Origin: Lentzea jiangxiensis
Lineage (GTDB): Bacteria; Actinomycetota; Actinomycetes; Mycobacteriales; Pseudonocardiaceae
Direction of reading: 5' to 3'
Assembly: GCF_900104175.1 (NCBI RefSeq)
Contig: NZ_FNIX01000020.1
Location: 1 to 64,000 of the forward strand
DNA length: 64,000 nt
A program made the position numbers and the translations under genes. Shown one piece after another: positions 36,193-44,664 of this stretch (the stretch's first letter is position 1; each line of letters begins with the position of its first letter). Under the pieces are notes generated by a model. It was not told the DNA's origin and did not search any database. It saw only the letters and a list, made by a program, of their open reading frames with translations.

Positions 36193-36822
36193 TCACGCCA
36201 GCGCGTCCGGCAACTCCGAGATCGACCCCAGCACCCGCACCTGCTCCAGCACCTCCGCGGCGGGCGGGAAGTGCGGGTTCGGCACCGCGAGCACGGTCAT
36301 CTCCGCGGCCAGCGCCGCCTTCAACCCGTTCGTCGAGTCCTCGACCGCGTAACAAGACGCGGCGGGCACCCCGAGCCGAGAAGCCGCCAACAGGTACACG
36401 TCCGGCGAGGGCTTCCCGGCAGCGCACTCCTCCGAAGACACGGCCACGGGCACCGGCAGCCCGGTCACGTCGAGGAAGACCCTGATCAGCACAGCGGGCG
36501 CCGAGGAAGCGATCGCCACCGGAAACCGCGAGGCCACCGCGCGAACAGCCTCGACGGCACCGGGAATCACCGGCAGGTGGGCCGCGTAGGCCTTCTCCAT
36601 CTCGGCGATCACCCCGGCGGAGGCCTCTTCGGGCTCCAGGCGCACCCCGACCGCCTCGACCAGGTACGCGCCCCACTCCGGCGTCGACATCCCCTGCATG
36701 TCACGGGTGGCGGTGTCCGTCCAGGTCCCGCCGTGCGCGGCGGCGAACGACTGGCGCACCTCGTCCCACACCTGCTCGGAGTCGATCAGCACGCCGTCGA
36801 GGTCGAAGATCACCGCATCCAC
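36193..36822 (-). CDS. HAD-family hydrolase (subfamily IA, sugar-phosphatase/beta-PGM-like)
   Basis: 209 residues. The nucleophile motif is IFDLDGVLIDSE, followed by a helical cap, motif II in VAIASSAP, the Lys in AAGKPSPDVYLLAA and acidic motif IV in AVEDSTNGLKAAL. Probably dephosphorylates a small sugar phosphate. Single gene, 99 bp upstream of the SDR start on the same strand. Confidence 0.92.
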   Translation of the reverse strand: MDAVIFDLDGVLIDSEQVWDEVRQSFAAAHGGTWTDTATRDMQGMSTPEWGAYLVEAVGVRLEPEEASAGVIAEMEKAYAAHLPVIPGAVEAVRAVASRFPVAIASSAPAVLIRVFLDVTGLPVPVAVSSEECAAGKPSPDVYLLAASRLGVPAASCYAVEDSTNGLKAALAAEMTVLAVPNPHFPPAAEVLEQVRVLGSISELPDALA

Positions 36823-36938
36823 ACCGGAACCGTACCCTGTGGCCCGCGATGCTTCGCTTTGCTAATCAAAATCTGTCAGCTCAGTCCAGGCAGGTGTGGA
36901 CCACGGCCTCCGCCGCAGTTGTCGCCTTCACCGGGATC

Positions 36939-36971
36939 GGTGAACAACTTGTGGGTTAACAAAGCATGAAC
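36939..36971. promoter_or_regulatory. candidate PHO-box-like repeats upstream of phoX
   Basis: Reading the minus strand, GTTCATG (36971-36965) and GTTAACC (36960-36954) are spaced 11 bp apart, and GTTCACC (36945-36939) follows 15 bp on. Streptomyces PhoP binds direct repeats of 11 bp starting GTTCACC. TTCACCG/CGGTGAA at 36927-36944 also forms an inverted repeat. Support is moderate, strengthened by the downstream phosphatase gene. Confidence 0.4.
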
Positions 36972-36977
36972 GGACGC

Positions 36978-37011
36978 CTACGGTCGGGTGCGGTTCCCCA
37001 GCCGACCGTAG
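36978..37011 (+). promoter_or_regulatory. 5' UTR hairpin touching the phoX ribosome binding site
   Basis: Perfect 10-bp arms CTACGGTCGG (36978-36987) and CCGACCGTAG (37002-37011). The right arm runs into the Shine-Dalgarno sequence GTAGGAGG (37008-37015), 8 bp before ATG 37024, so folding could mask ribosome binding. Confidence 0.6.
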
Positions 37012-37023
37012 GAGGCCCCCACC

Positions 37024-39045
37024 ATGATCCCTCTGCCTCTCGTCAACCACCGCGTCGGCAGAGCAGCGGTGACGTGCGAGTACCGCTGCGGGGACGCGTG
37101 CTTCCACGACGTCCCGAACACCTCCGACAACCCCTACTTCGGCGACCTGGTCAGCCGCCGCACCGCCCTCAAGGCCGGTGCCGTGGTGGCGGCCACCGCG
37201 GCGGCCGCCCTGCCCGCGACCGCCGCCGCGGCCCCCGCGCAGGCGCAGGGCCACCGCCCGCCGAAGGGGCTCGACTTCACGCCCGTCGAGGTCAACACCC
37301 TGGACGAGGTCGTCGTCCCCGAGGGGTACGAACAAGGGATCGTGATCCGCTGGGGCGACCCGCTGTTCCCCGGCGTCCCCGAGTTCGACTTCGACGACCA
37401 GACCGCCGCCAAGCAGGAGAAGCAGTTCGGCTTCAACTGCGACTTCGCCGCGATCCTGCCGCTGGACCCGCTGGAGCTGAGCGGGATCATGGTCACCAAC
37501 CACGAGTACACCAGCGAGACGTTCATGTTCCGCGGGTACGACCCGAACAACCCGACCGAGGAGCAGGTGAAGATCGGCTGGGCCGCGCACGGCCTGTCCG
37601 TCTTCATGATCAAGCGGTCGCTGTTCTCCGGGCACTACCGGCCGAAGTTCAGCAAGTACAACCGCCGCATCACGCTGCACACGCCGTTCGAGGTGCGCGG
37701 TCCGGCCGCGGGCAGCGACCTGCTCAAGACCTCCGTCGACCCGACCGGCCGCAGGGTGCTCGGCACGATCAACAACTGCGCCGGCGGCGTCACGCCGTGG
37801 GGCACGATCCTGTCCGGCGAGGAGAACTTCAACCAGTACTTCGCCAACGGCGCCGGCCGCAACGACCCGCGCCTGACCCGCTACGGCGTCACCGGGAACG
37901 CGACCACCCGCAAGTGGGAGCGCTTCGACAAGCGCTGGGACCTCGCCCAGGAACCCAACGAGGTCAACAGGTTCGGCTGGGTCATCGAGCTCGACCCGCA
38001 CGACCCGGACTCCACGCCGGTCAAGCACACCCACCTCGGCCGCTTCAAGCACGAGACCGCGAACATCCGCGTCGCCGACGACGGCCGCATCGTCGCCTAC
38101 TCCGGTGACGACGAGCGGTTCGAGTACATCTACAAGTTCATCTCCAACGGCAAGATGAAGCGCGGCAACAGCAAGGCCGCACGCCGCCACAACATGACGC
38201 TGCTCGACGACGGCACCCTGTACGTGGGCCGGTTCAAGGGCGACAGCCCCGTGAGCGAGATCGACGGCACCGGCAAGCTGCCGAGCGACGGCAAGTTCGA
38301 CGGCACCGGCGAGTGGATCCCGCTGGCGGCGGGCGACAGGTCCTTCGTGCCCGGCATGACGGCCGAAGAGGTGTACGTCTTCACGCGCATCGCGGCGGAC
38401 AAGGTCGGCGCGACGAAGATGGACCGCCCCGAGGACATCCAGTGCCACCCGCGCACCGGCACGGTCTACTGCGCGCTCAGCAACAACGTCGAACGCGGTG
38501 TCACGCCCGGCAAGGAGGGCGCGACCGAGCCGAACCCGCGGGTCAACAACCGCCACGGCCAGGTGCTGGAGATCACCGAGCGGCGGGGCGACGCGCTCGC
38601 GCTCACGTTCAACTGGGGCCTGTTCCTCGTCTGCGGCTTCCCCGACGACCCGGGCACCTACTTCGGCGGCTACGACAAGTCGCAGGTCAGCCCGATCTCC
38701 AGTCCGGACAACGTGGCGTTCGACCGGCACGGCAACCTGTGGATCTCCACGGACGCGGACGGCAAGCTTGGCGGGCTCAACGACGGCCTCTACGGCGTGC
38801 CGCTCGAAGGGCCGGAACGCGGTCACCTCAAGCTGTTCCTCACCGTGCCGCGCGGCGGTGAGACGTGCGGGCCGGTGATCGGCGAGCGGGTGATCACCGT
38901 GTGCGTGCAGCACCCCGGCGAGGTGGACGGCGCGAGCGCGGACAAGCCCGTGTCGAACTGGCCGGACCGCGGCACCAGCAGGCCCCGCCCGTCGGTCGTC
39001 GCCGTGTGGCGCAAGGGCCACCGTCAGCTGGGTGAGATCGGTTGA
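37024..39045 (+). CDS. phoX: PhoX-family alkaline phosphatase (DUF839), copy 1
   Basis: 673 residues. A family-typical N-terminus (HRVGRAAVTCEYRCGDACFH) precedes a Tat-type signal VSRRTALKAGAVVAATAAAA at about 44-63. The PhoX beta-propeller follows, with WGDPLFPG, NHEYTSETFMF, NNCAGGVTPWGTILSGEENF, RFGWVIELDP and RPEDIQCHP. PhoX enzymes use Fe and Ca to release phosphate from organic esters outside the membrane. The next gene is a close paralogue. PhoP control is plausible from the repeats upstream. Confidence 0.93.
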   Translation: MIPLPLVNHRVGRAAVTCEYRCGDACFHDVPNTSDNPYFGDLVSRRTALKAGAVVAATAAAALPATAAAAPAQAQGHRPPKGLDFTPVEVNTLDEVVVPEGYEQGIVIRWGDPLFPGVPEFDFDDQTAAKQEKQFGFNCDFAAILPLDPLELSGIMVTNHEYTSETFMFRGYDPNNPTEEQVKIGWAAHGLSVFMIKRSLFSGHYRPKFSKYNRRITLHTPFEVRGPAAGSDLLKTSVDPTGRRVLGTINNCAGGVTPWGTILSGEENFNQYFANGAGRNDPRLTRYGVTGNATTRKWERFDKRWDLAQEPNEVNRFGWVIELDPHDPDSTPVKHTHLGRFKHETANIRVADDGRIVAYSGDDERFEYIYKFISNGKMKRGNSKAARRHNMTLLDDGTLYVGRFKGDSPVSEIDGTGKLPSDGKFDGTGEWIPLAAGDRSFVPGMTAEEVYVFTRIAADKVGATKMDRPEDIQCHPRTGTVYCALSNNVERGVTPGKEGATEPNPRVNNRHGQVLEITERRGDALALTFNWGLFLVCGFPDDPGTYFGGYDKSQVSPISSPDNVAFDRHGNLWISTDADGKLGGLNDGLYGVPLEGPERGHLKLFLTVPRGGETCGPVIGERVITVCVQHPGEVDGASADKPVSNWPDRGTSRPRPSVVAVWRKGHRQLGEIG

Positions 39046-39085
39046 TCACCCTGCGTGCCGTGGTCGTGCGGGTGTAGGACGAGTT

Positions 39086-39116
39086 CGCCTGCCGTTCACC
39101 TTCCGGACGGCAGGCG
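39086..39116 (+). terminator. hairpin between the two phoX genes
   Basis: Arms CGCCTGCCGT (39086-39095) and ACGGCAGGCG (39107-39116), with TCACCTTCCGG in the loop region. It lies 40 bp after the first phoX stop, so the second copy probably has its own promoter in 39117-39174. Confidence 0.7.
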
Positions 39117-39174
39117 ATCTCGTTCGGCTCTTAGGTTCGGCCAGTTCCCACACTGACCGATCTCGGAGGCCTGC

Positions 39175-41268
39175 GTGTCCTCACCCACCGATCGGGGCCG
39201 CCGCCTGCTGCCCCTGCTCCCGACGAACCACCCGCTCGGGCGTCAGGCGGTCACCTGCGAGTTCCGCTGCGGCAACGCCTGTGCGCACGACGCGCCCAAC
39301 ACCTCGCGCAACGCGTACTTCGGTGACGTCGTCAAGGAGGTCGTGAGCCGTCGCGGCATGCTGAAGGCCGGTGCCGTCGTCGCGGCCGCCGGTGCCGGTG
39401 CGCTCGCGTTCTCCGGTTCCGCTGCCGCCGCCCCGGCGCACGCCGACGCCGAGGCCCTCGGTCGCGGCGGCCACGGCAAGGACGGTCTGAACTTCGAGCC
39501 GGTGGCGCCCAACACCCTCGACCAGATCTCCGTGCCGAAGGGTTTCCGGCAGGACGTCGTCATCCGCTGGGGTGACGCGGTGCTGCCCGACGCGCCGAAG
39601 TTCGACTTCGACAACCAGACGCCCGAGGCGCAGGCCAAGCAGTTCGGCTTCAACAACGACTTCTGCGGCCTCGTCCCGGTGCCCGGCGCCTGGGACAGCT
39701 GGCTCATGGTGAGCAACCACGAGTACACGTCCGAGACGTTCATGTTCAAGGACTGGGCGCCGGACAAGATCACGGAGAAGCACGCCAAGATCGCGTGGGC
39801 CGCGCACGGCATGTCGGTCGTGATGGTCGACCGCGACCACCGCACCGGCAAGCTCGTCGTCTGCAAGGACGACATGAAGAAGTACAACCGCCGGATCACG
39901 CTCACCACGCCGTTCGAGATGCGTGGTCCCGCAGCCGGATCGAAGTACCTCAAGACCTCCGTCGACCCGACGGGCCGCAAGGTCCTGGGCACGCAGAACA
40001 ACTGCGCCGGCGGCGTCACGCCGTGGGGCACGATCCTGTCCGGCGAGGAGAACTTCAACCAGTACTTCGCCAACGGCGGTCAGGTCGCCGACCCGGACAC
40101 GAAGGCCAAGCTCGCCCGCTACGGCATCAGCGGCGGCGCGTCGACGCGCCAGTGGGAGCGCTTCGACAAGCGCTTCGACCTGGCCCAGGAGCCCAACGAG
40201 GCCAACCGCTTCGGCTGGATCGTCGAGATCGACCCGCTCGACCCGAAGTCGACGCCGGTCAAGCACACCGCGCTCGGCCGCTTCAAGCACGAGGGCGCGA
40301 ACGTCATCGTCGCCGAGGACGGCCGCGTCGTCGCGTACATGGGTGACGACGAGCGCTTCGACTACATGTACAAGTTCGTCACCGACGAGCGCTACATGAA
40401 GGGCAACTCGAAGCGCGCCCGCGAGCACAACAAGCAGCTGCTGGACAAGGGAACGCTCTACGTCGCCAAGTTCACCGGTGACAGCCCGGCCGCCGAGATC
40501 GACGGCACCGGCAAGCTGCCCGCGGACGGCGAGTTCGACGGTTCGGGCGAGTGGATCGCGCTGGCGCACAACGACAGGTCGTTCGTGCCGGGCTTCACCG
40601 CCGAGGAAGTCTACATCTTCACGCGCCTGGCCGCCGACAAGGTGGGCGCCACCAAGATGGACCGCCCGGAGGACGTCGAGCCCTCGACGCACAACCGCCG
40701 GATCTACGCCGCGCTCACCAACAACACCGACCGCGGCAAGGTGGGCAAGGAAGGCCCGACCGAGGTCAACCCGCGCAACGGCAACAAGCACGGCCACGTC
40801 CTGGAGATCGAGGAGCGCCGCAGCGACAACACGGCGCTGACGTTCTCGTGGAAGCTGCTGCTGGTCTGCGGTGACCCGAAGGACCCCGGCACGTACTTCG
40901 GCGGCTACGACAAGTCGCAGGTCAGCCCGATCTCGTGCCCGGACAACGTCGCGTTCGACACGCACGGCAACCTGTGGATCTCCACCGACGGCAACGCGCT
41001 GGGCTCCAACGACGGCCTGTTCGCGGTGCCGGTCTCCGGCAGGCGCCGCGGTCAGGTCAAGCAGTTCCTGACGGTGCCGAAGGGTGCGGAGACCTGCGGC
41101 CCGGTCATCACCGAGGACTTCGTGCTGGTGTCGGTGCAGCACCCTGGTGAGGTCGACGGCGCCTCGGCCAACAACCCGCTGTCGCACTGGCCGGACGGCG
41201 GCACCTCGCAGCCGCGTCCGTCGGTCGCGGTGGTGTGGCGCGAGGACCGCCGCAAGATCTGCGACTGA
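39175..41268 (+). CDS. PhoX-family alkaline phosphatase (DUF839), copy 2
   Basis: 697 residues, GTG start. It is a tandem paralogue of the preceding gene, with the same N-terminal VTCEFRCGNACAHDAPNTS, Tat signal VSRRGMLKAGAVVAAAGAGA and propeller motifs (NHEYTSETFMF, NNCAGGVTPWGTILSGEENF, TKMDRPEDVEP). Differences are concentrated in the loop after NNDFCGLVPVPGAWDSW and in extra inserted residues. Secreted phosphatase; the two copies may differ in substrate or expression. Confidence 0.93.
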   Translation: MSSPTDRGRRLLPLLPTNHPLGRQAVTCEFRCGNACAHDAPNTSRNAYFGDVVKEVVSRRGMLKAGAVVAAAGAGALAFSGSAAAAPAHADAEALGRGGHGKDGLNFEPVAPNTLDQISVPKGFRQDVVIRWGDAVLPDAPKFDFDNQTPEAQAKQFGFNNDFCGLVPVPGAWDSWLMVSNHEYTSETFMFKDWAPDKITEKHAKIAWAAHGMSVVMVDRDHRTGKLVVCKDDMKKYNRRITLTTPFEMRGPAAGSKYLKTSVDPTGRKVLGTQNNCAGGVTPWGTILSGEENFNQYFANGGQVADPDTKAKLARYGISGGASTRQWERFDKRFDLAQEPNEANRFGWIVEIDPLDPKSTPVKHTALGRFKHEGANVIVAEDGRVVAYMGDDERFDYMYKFVTDERYMKGNSKRAREHNKQLLDKGTLYVAKFTGDSPAAEIDGTGKLPADGEFDGSGEWIALAHNDRSFVPGFTAEEVYIFTRLAADKVGATKMDRPEDVEPSTHNRRIYAALTNNTDRGKVGKEGPTEVNPRNGNKHGHVLEIEERRSDNTALTFSWKLLLVCGDPKDPGTYFGGYDKSQVSPISCPDNVAFDTHGNLWISTDGNALGSNDGLFAVPVSGRRRGQVKQFLTVPKGAETCGPVITEDFVLVSVQHPGEVDGASANNPLSHWPDGGTSQPRPSVAVVWREDRRKICD

Positions 41269-41392
41269 TCATCTCTGTGGTCCGGCTCACGCACGCCCGG
41301 TGAACCGGTGCAGCCGCTCCTCCGTGTGAGGGGTGGCTGCACCGCGGACAGCCAAGGGAACGTCCACATTGGCTGTCTACTTTGGAGTGATC

Positions 41393-41941
41393 GTGCGTCG
41401 TGCTGGTCTTTTCGTTGGTACTGCTGCTCTTCTGGGTCTTGCTGCGTGCGGCACCTCCACCGCCGGCATCGCGACGCCCAGCCCCGTCGCCCAGGCGGAG
41501 CAGGCGCCGGTCGCCGTCGCCGCGGCCGTCCAGGTCCCTGCCGGGCAGGAGCTGGTCGGTGGGTACCGGGCCACGGGCGTCCAGACCTACTCGTGCACCG
41601 GCAACGCGTGGAAGGGCCTGGAACCCACCGCGACGTTGACGGACAGGAACGGCAAGCCGATCATCATCCACTCCCGCGGCCCCGTCTGGATCTCCACCGA
41701 GGACGGCAGCGCGGTCGAGGCCGCTCCCGTCGACGGCGCCAAGAACGACGTCGAGGGCGCCGTCCCCGAACTCCTGCTCAAGACCAGGACCGCACGGGGC
41801 GACGGCCTGTTCGGCAAGGTCACCTACGTGCAGCGCCTCGAGACCGAGGGCGGCGTGGCGCCGTCCGGTGGGTGCAAGGCCGGCGCGCAGACGTCCGTGC
41901 CCTACAAGGCGCTCTACACCTTCTTCAAGTCCGCCGGCTGA
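41393..41941 (+). CDS. DUF3455 lipoprotein
   Basis: 182 residues from GTG 41393 (GGAG 5 bp upstream). The lipoprotein signal RRAGLFVGTAALLGLAACGT has the lipobox LAAC. The DUF3455 domain follows: GVQTYSCTGNAWKGLEPTATL, HSRGPVWISTEDGSAVEAAPV and VQRLETEGGVAPSGGC. Function unknown; exported to the outer face of the membrane. A paralogue follows 46 bp downstream. Confidence 0.88.
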   Translation: MRRAGLFVGTAALLGLAACGTSTAGIATPSPVAQAEQAPVAVAAAVQVPAGQELVGGYRATGVQTYSCTGNAWKGLEPTATLTDRNGKPIIIHSRGPVWISTEDGSAVEAAPVDGAKNDVEGAVPELLLKTRTARGDGLFGKVTYVQRLETEGGVAPSGGCKAGAQTSVPYKALYTFFKSAG

Positions 41942-41987
41942 GACGGAACTGAACCGGTCCGCTGACTCTCCCGTAGGCCCGGACGTG

Positions 41988-42527
41988 ATGAAACGCGCAG
42001 GCTTGGTCCTGGTCTCGTCCACTCTCCTGGGCATCCTGGCGGGAGGCGTCGGCTCCACCGCCGCGCCGACGCCGGCTGCCGTGAGCGAAGCCGCCGCGAG
42101 GGTGGCACCCGCGGTCCAGGTTCCGCCCGGCAACAAGGTCGTCGAGAAGTTCTACGCCAAGGGCGTGCAGACCTACACCTGCACGGCGGGGGCGTGGAAG
42201 GGCCTCGAACCCGCCGCCACCCTGGCCGACCGGCTCGGCAGGGCGGTCGGACTGCACTCGCGCGGTCCGATCTGGGTCTCCACCGTCGACGGCAGCGCGG
42301 TCGAGGCGGCACCGGTCGACGGCGCCCGCAACGAGGTCGCCGGAGCCGTTCCGGAGCTCCTGCTGAAGACGAAGTCCACCAGGGGCTCCGGGGTGTTCGC
42401 CGGGGTCACCTACGTGCAGCGCCTCAACACCAGGGGCGGTCTCGCGCCGACCGGCGGCTGCACCGAGGGCGCCCAGACCTCCGTCCGCTACGAGGCGCTC
42501 TACACCTTCTCCGCTCCCGCTCTCTGA
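41988..42527 (+). CDS. DUF3455 secreted protein (paralogue without lipobox)
   Basis: 179 residues. The signal peptide MKRAGLVLVSSTLLGILAGG ends in LAGG, where the neighbour has LAAC, so it is released rather than lipid-anchored. DUF3455 domain as in the upstream copy (GVQTYTCTAGAWKGLEPAATL; YVQRLNTRGGLAPTGGC). It was probably formed by tandem duplication. Its 3' end overlaps the convergent MFS gene by 28 bp. Confidence 0.87.
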   Translation: MKRAGLVLVSSTLLGILAGGVGSTAAPTPAAVSEAAARVAPAVQVPPGNKVVEKFYAKGVQTYTCTAGAWKGLEPAATLADRLGRAVGLHSRGPIWVSTVDGSAVEAAPVDGARNEVAGAVPELLLKTKSTRGSGVFAGVTYVQRLNTRGGLAPTGGCTEGAQTSVRYEALYTFSAPAL

Positions 42528-43675
42528 ACGAGCGCGACGACCGCTGCCGCGACCATCGTGACGCCGACGACCCAGAGGCCCGTCTTCTGGGTCCCGGTCA
42601 GGTCGCTCAGCCACCCGGTGACGTACGGAGCCGCGAAGCCGCTCACGTTGCCGAGTGAGTTGATCAACGCGATGCCCCCCGCCGCCGCCGTGCCGCCGAG
42701 AAAACTCGTGGGAAGCGCCCAGAACGTCGGCAAGGCGGCACAGACCCCGATGGCGCACACCGACACGGCCACCATCGCCGCGACGGGGTTCTCCAGGTGG
42801 AGCGCCACGGGGATCGCCGCGCCACCGAGCAGCATCGGCGCGGCGACGTGCCACTTCCGCTCCCCGGTGCGGTCGCCGTGCCTGGCCCACAGGACCATGG
42901 CGACCGCGCCGAGGACGTACGGGATCGCGTTGATCAGCCCGCGCTCGACGACGCCCGCCCCCGGCGCCAGCCCCTTGATGATCGTCGGCAGGAAGAACCC
43001 CAGCGTGTAGAGCCCGTACACGATCCCGAAGTACACGAAGCTCAGCGCCAGGACCCGCGGGTGCGTGAAGACCTTCTTCAACGGCCAGTGCTCCTCCCGC
43101 GGCTGCTCGACGGCTTCGGCGGGCTTGTCCGGCAGCCAGAACCACGTCACGAACGCCAGCGCGATCGCCGGCAGCCCCTCGACCAGGAACATCGTGCGCC
43201 AGTCGAACCACTGGATCAGCAACCCGCTGAACGTCGCCCCGAGCGCCGTCGAGATCGGCACCGCCACCATGAACAGCGCGACGATCCGCGCCCGGTCCTC
43301 CTGCGGGTACCAGTAGGTCAGGTACAGGATGATCCCGGGGAAGAACCCGGCCTCCGCGACACCGAGCAGGAACCGCAGCACGATCAGCACGGTCCCGTTG
43401 GGCACGAACGCCATGGCCGTGGCGACGATCCCCCAGCTGACCATGATCCGCGCGATCCACCTGCGAGCCCCGAACCTGTGCAGCGCGAGGTTGCTCGGCA
43501 CCTCCAGCAGGAGGTAGCCGAGGAAGAACACCCCGGACGCGAACCCGAACACCGTCGCGCTGAGCCGGAGCTCCTCCGACATGCCGTTCGGCCCGGCGAA
43601 CCCGATGTTGACCCGGTCCAGGTAGTTGATGAAGTAGAGCAGGCACAGGTACGGCAGGATCAACTTCTTGGGCAC
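42500..43675 (-). CDS. MFS transporter, anion:cation symporter (ACS) type
   Basis: 391 residues, about 12 transmembrane helices. The motifs YFINYLDRVNIGFA, GYLLLEVPSNLALHRFGARRW and GVAEAGFFPGIILYLTYWYP are typical of the ACS family (phthalate, tartrate, hexuronate and other organic anions). GTG 43675 gives MPKKLILPYLCLLYF; the frame is open to 43771. Divergent from an SDR gene with only 12 bp between the starts, so the promoters must overlap the coding ends or both mRNAs are leaderless. Confidence 0.92.
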   Translation of the reverse strand: MPKKLILPYLCLLYFINYLDRVNIGFAGPNGMSEELRLSATVFGFASGVFFLGYLLLEVPSNLALHRFGARRWIARIMVSWGIVATAMAFVPNGTVLIVLRFLLGVAEAGFFPGIILYLTYWYPQEDRARIVALFMVAVPISTALGATFSGLLIQWFDWRTMFLVEGLPAIALAFVTWFWLPDKPAEAVEQPREEHWPLKKVFTHPRVLALSFVYFGIVYGLYTLGFFLPTIIKGLAPGAGVVERGLINAIPYVLGAVAMVLWARHGDRTGERKWHVAAPMLLGGAAIPVALHLENPVAAMVAVSVCAIGVCAALPTFWALPTSFLGGTAAAGGIALINSLGNVSGFAAPYVTGWLSDLTGTQKTGLWVVGVTMVAAAVVALVQRAGAEKV

Positions 43676-43687
43676 TACAGTTCCCCC

Positions 43688-44365
43688 ATGAGTGATCGTC
43701 CGGTCGCCCTCGTCACCGGGGCATCCAGCGGAATCGGCGCGGCCATCGCCCGCAGTCTGGCCCCGACCCACGACCTCCTGCTAGGCGGACGTGACGAATC
43801 GTCGCTCTCCGTGCTCGCCGCCGAGCTCCCGGGGGCGCAGGCGTGGCCGTTCGACCTGGCGAACGTGGCCTCGGCGGACCTCACCGCCGTCTCCCGTCTG
43901 GACGTCGTCGTGCACAGCGCCGGCATCGCCCTGCTGGGACCGCTGTCGGAGGCGACGCAGGCCGACTGGCGCCAGACCTTCGACGTCAACGTATTCGCCG
44001 TGGCCGAGCTGACCAACCTGGTCCTGCCCCAGCTCCGCGCGGCGGGCGGCCACGTGGTGCTGATCAACTCGGGCGCCGGCCTGAACGCGAACCCGGGCTG
44101 GGGCGTCTACGCGGCCTCGAAGTTCGCCCTGCGCGCCTACGCCGACGCCCTCCGCGGCGACGAGCCGGCCCTGCGGGTCACCACGGTCTACCCCGGTCGC
44201 ACCGCCACGCCGATGCAGGAGTCGGTGCGCCGCCAGGAAGGCGGCGAGTACGACCCGTCGAAGTACATCGACCCGGCCTCGGTGGGGCGGGCGGTGGCGT
44301 CGGCCGTGCTGGCGACGCCCGACGCCCACATCACCGAGATCAACGTGCGGTCGCGCCCGCACTGA
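43688..44365 (+). CDS. short SDR-family oxidoreductase
   Basis: 225 residues with TGASSGIGAAIARSL, HSAG in place of NNAG, a Ser in LINSGAG and YAASKFALRAYADALR. It is of the compact YPGRTATPMQ type common in actinomycetes. Divergent from the MFS transporter and followed by an 11-bp inverted repeat. Confidence 0.9.
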   Translation: MSDRPVALVTGASSGIGAAIARSLAPTHDLLLGGRDESSLSVLAAELPGAQAWPFDLANVASADLTAVSRLDVVVHSAGIALLGPLSEATQADWRQTFDVNVFAVAELTNLVLPQLRAAGGHVVLINSGAGLNANPGWGVYAASKFALRAYADALRGDEPALRVTTVYPGRTATPMQESVRRQEGGEYDPSKYIDPASVGRAVASAVLATPDAHITEINVRSRPH

Positions 44366-44368
44366 CAG

Positions 44369-44401
44369 TTGTCCACAGGTCCATCAACAGCCTGTGGTCA
44401 A
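44369..44401. repeat. inverted repeat after the SDR gene, containing DnaA-box matches
   Basis: TTGTCCACAGG (44369-44379) and CCTGTGGTCAA (44391-44401) are complementary apart from one base. The left arm contains a perfect DnaA box and the right arm a one-mismatch box. It begins 4 bp after the stop, so it could simply be a terminator. The rest of 44402-44664 holds GC-rich direct repeats around CGCCGCTCTCGG and no gene I can support. Confidence 0.5.
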
Positions 44402-44664
44402 CTACTGACGGACGGTAAGATCAAAACTGGGGGAACCCGGCGCGCACCTGCTGCTGCGCGCCGCTCTCGGCTCCGAGGCACCACTATCTACTCCGAGGCG
44501 CCGCTCTCGGCCCGTGGGCAACCCACGGCGTCATGACCCTTGACGGGTGGCCGGGATCGACGCGGGCTGTGGGGGCCTGAACCCCGGAACGCCGCCGCGG
44601 CCGGGTCCCGCACAGCAGCAGCCGGTCCGCAGCCCACCGCCGCGGACCGGAAACGCGCCGCGGA

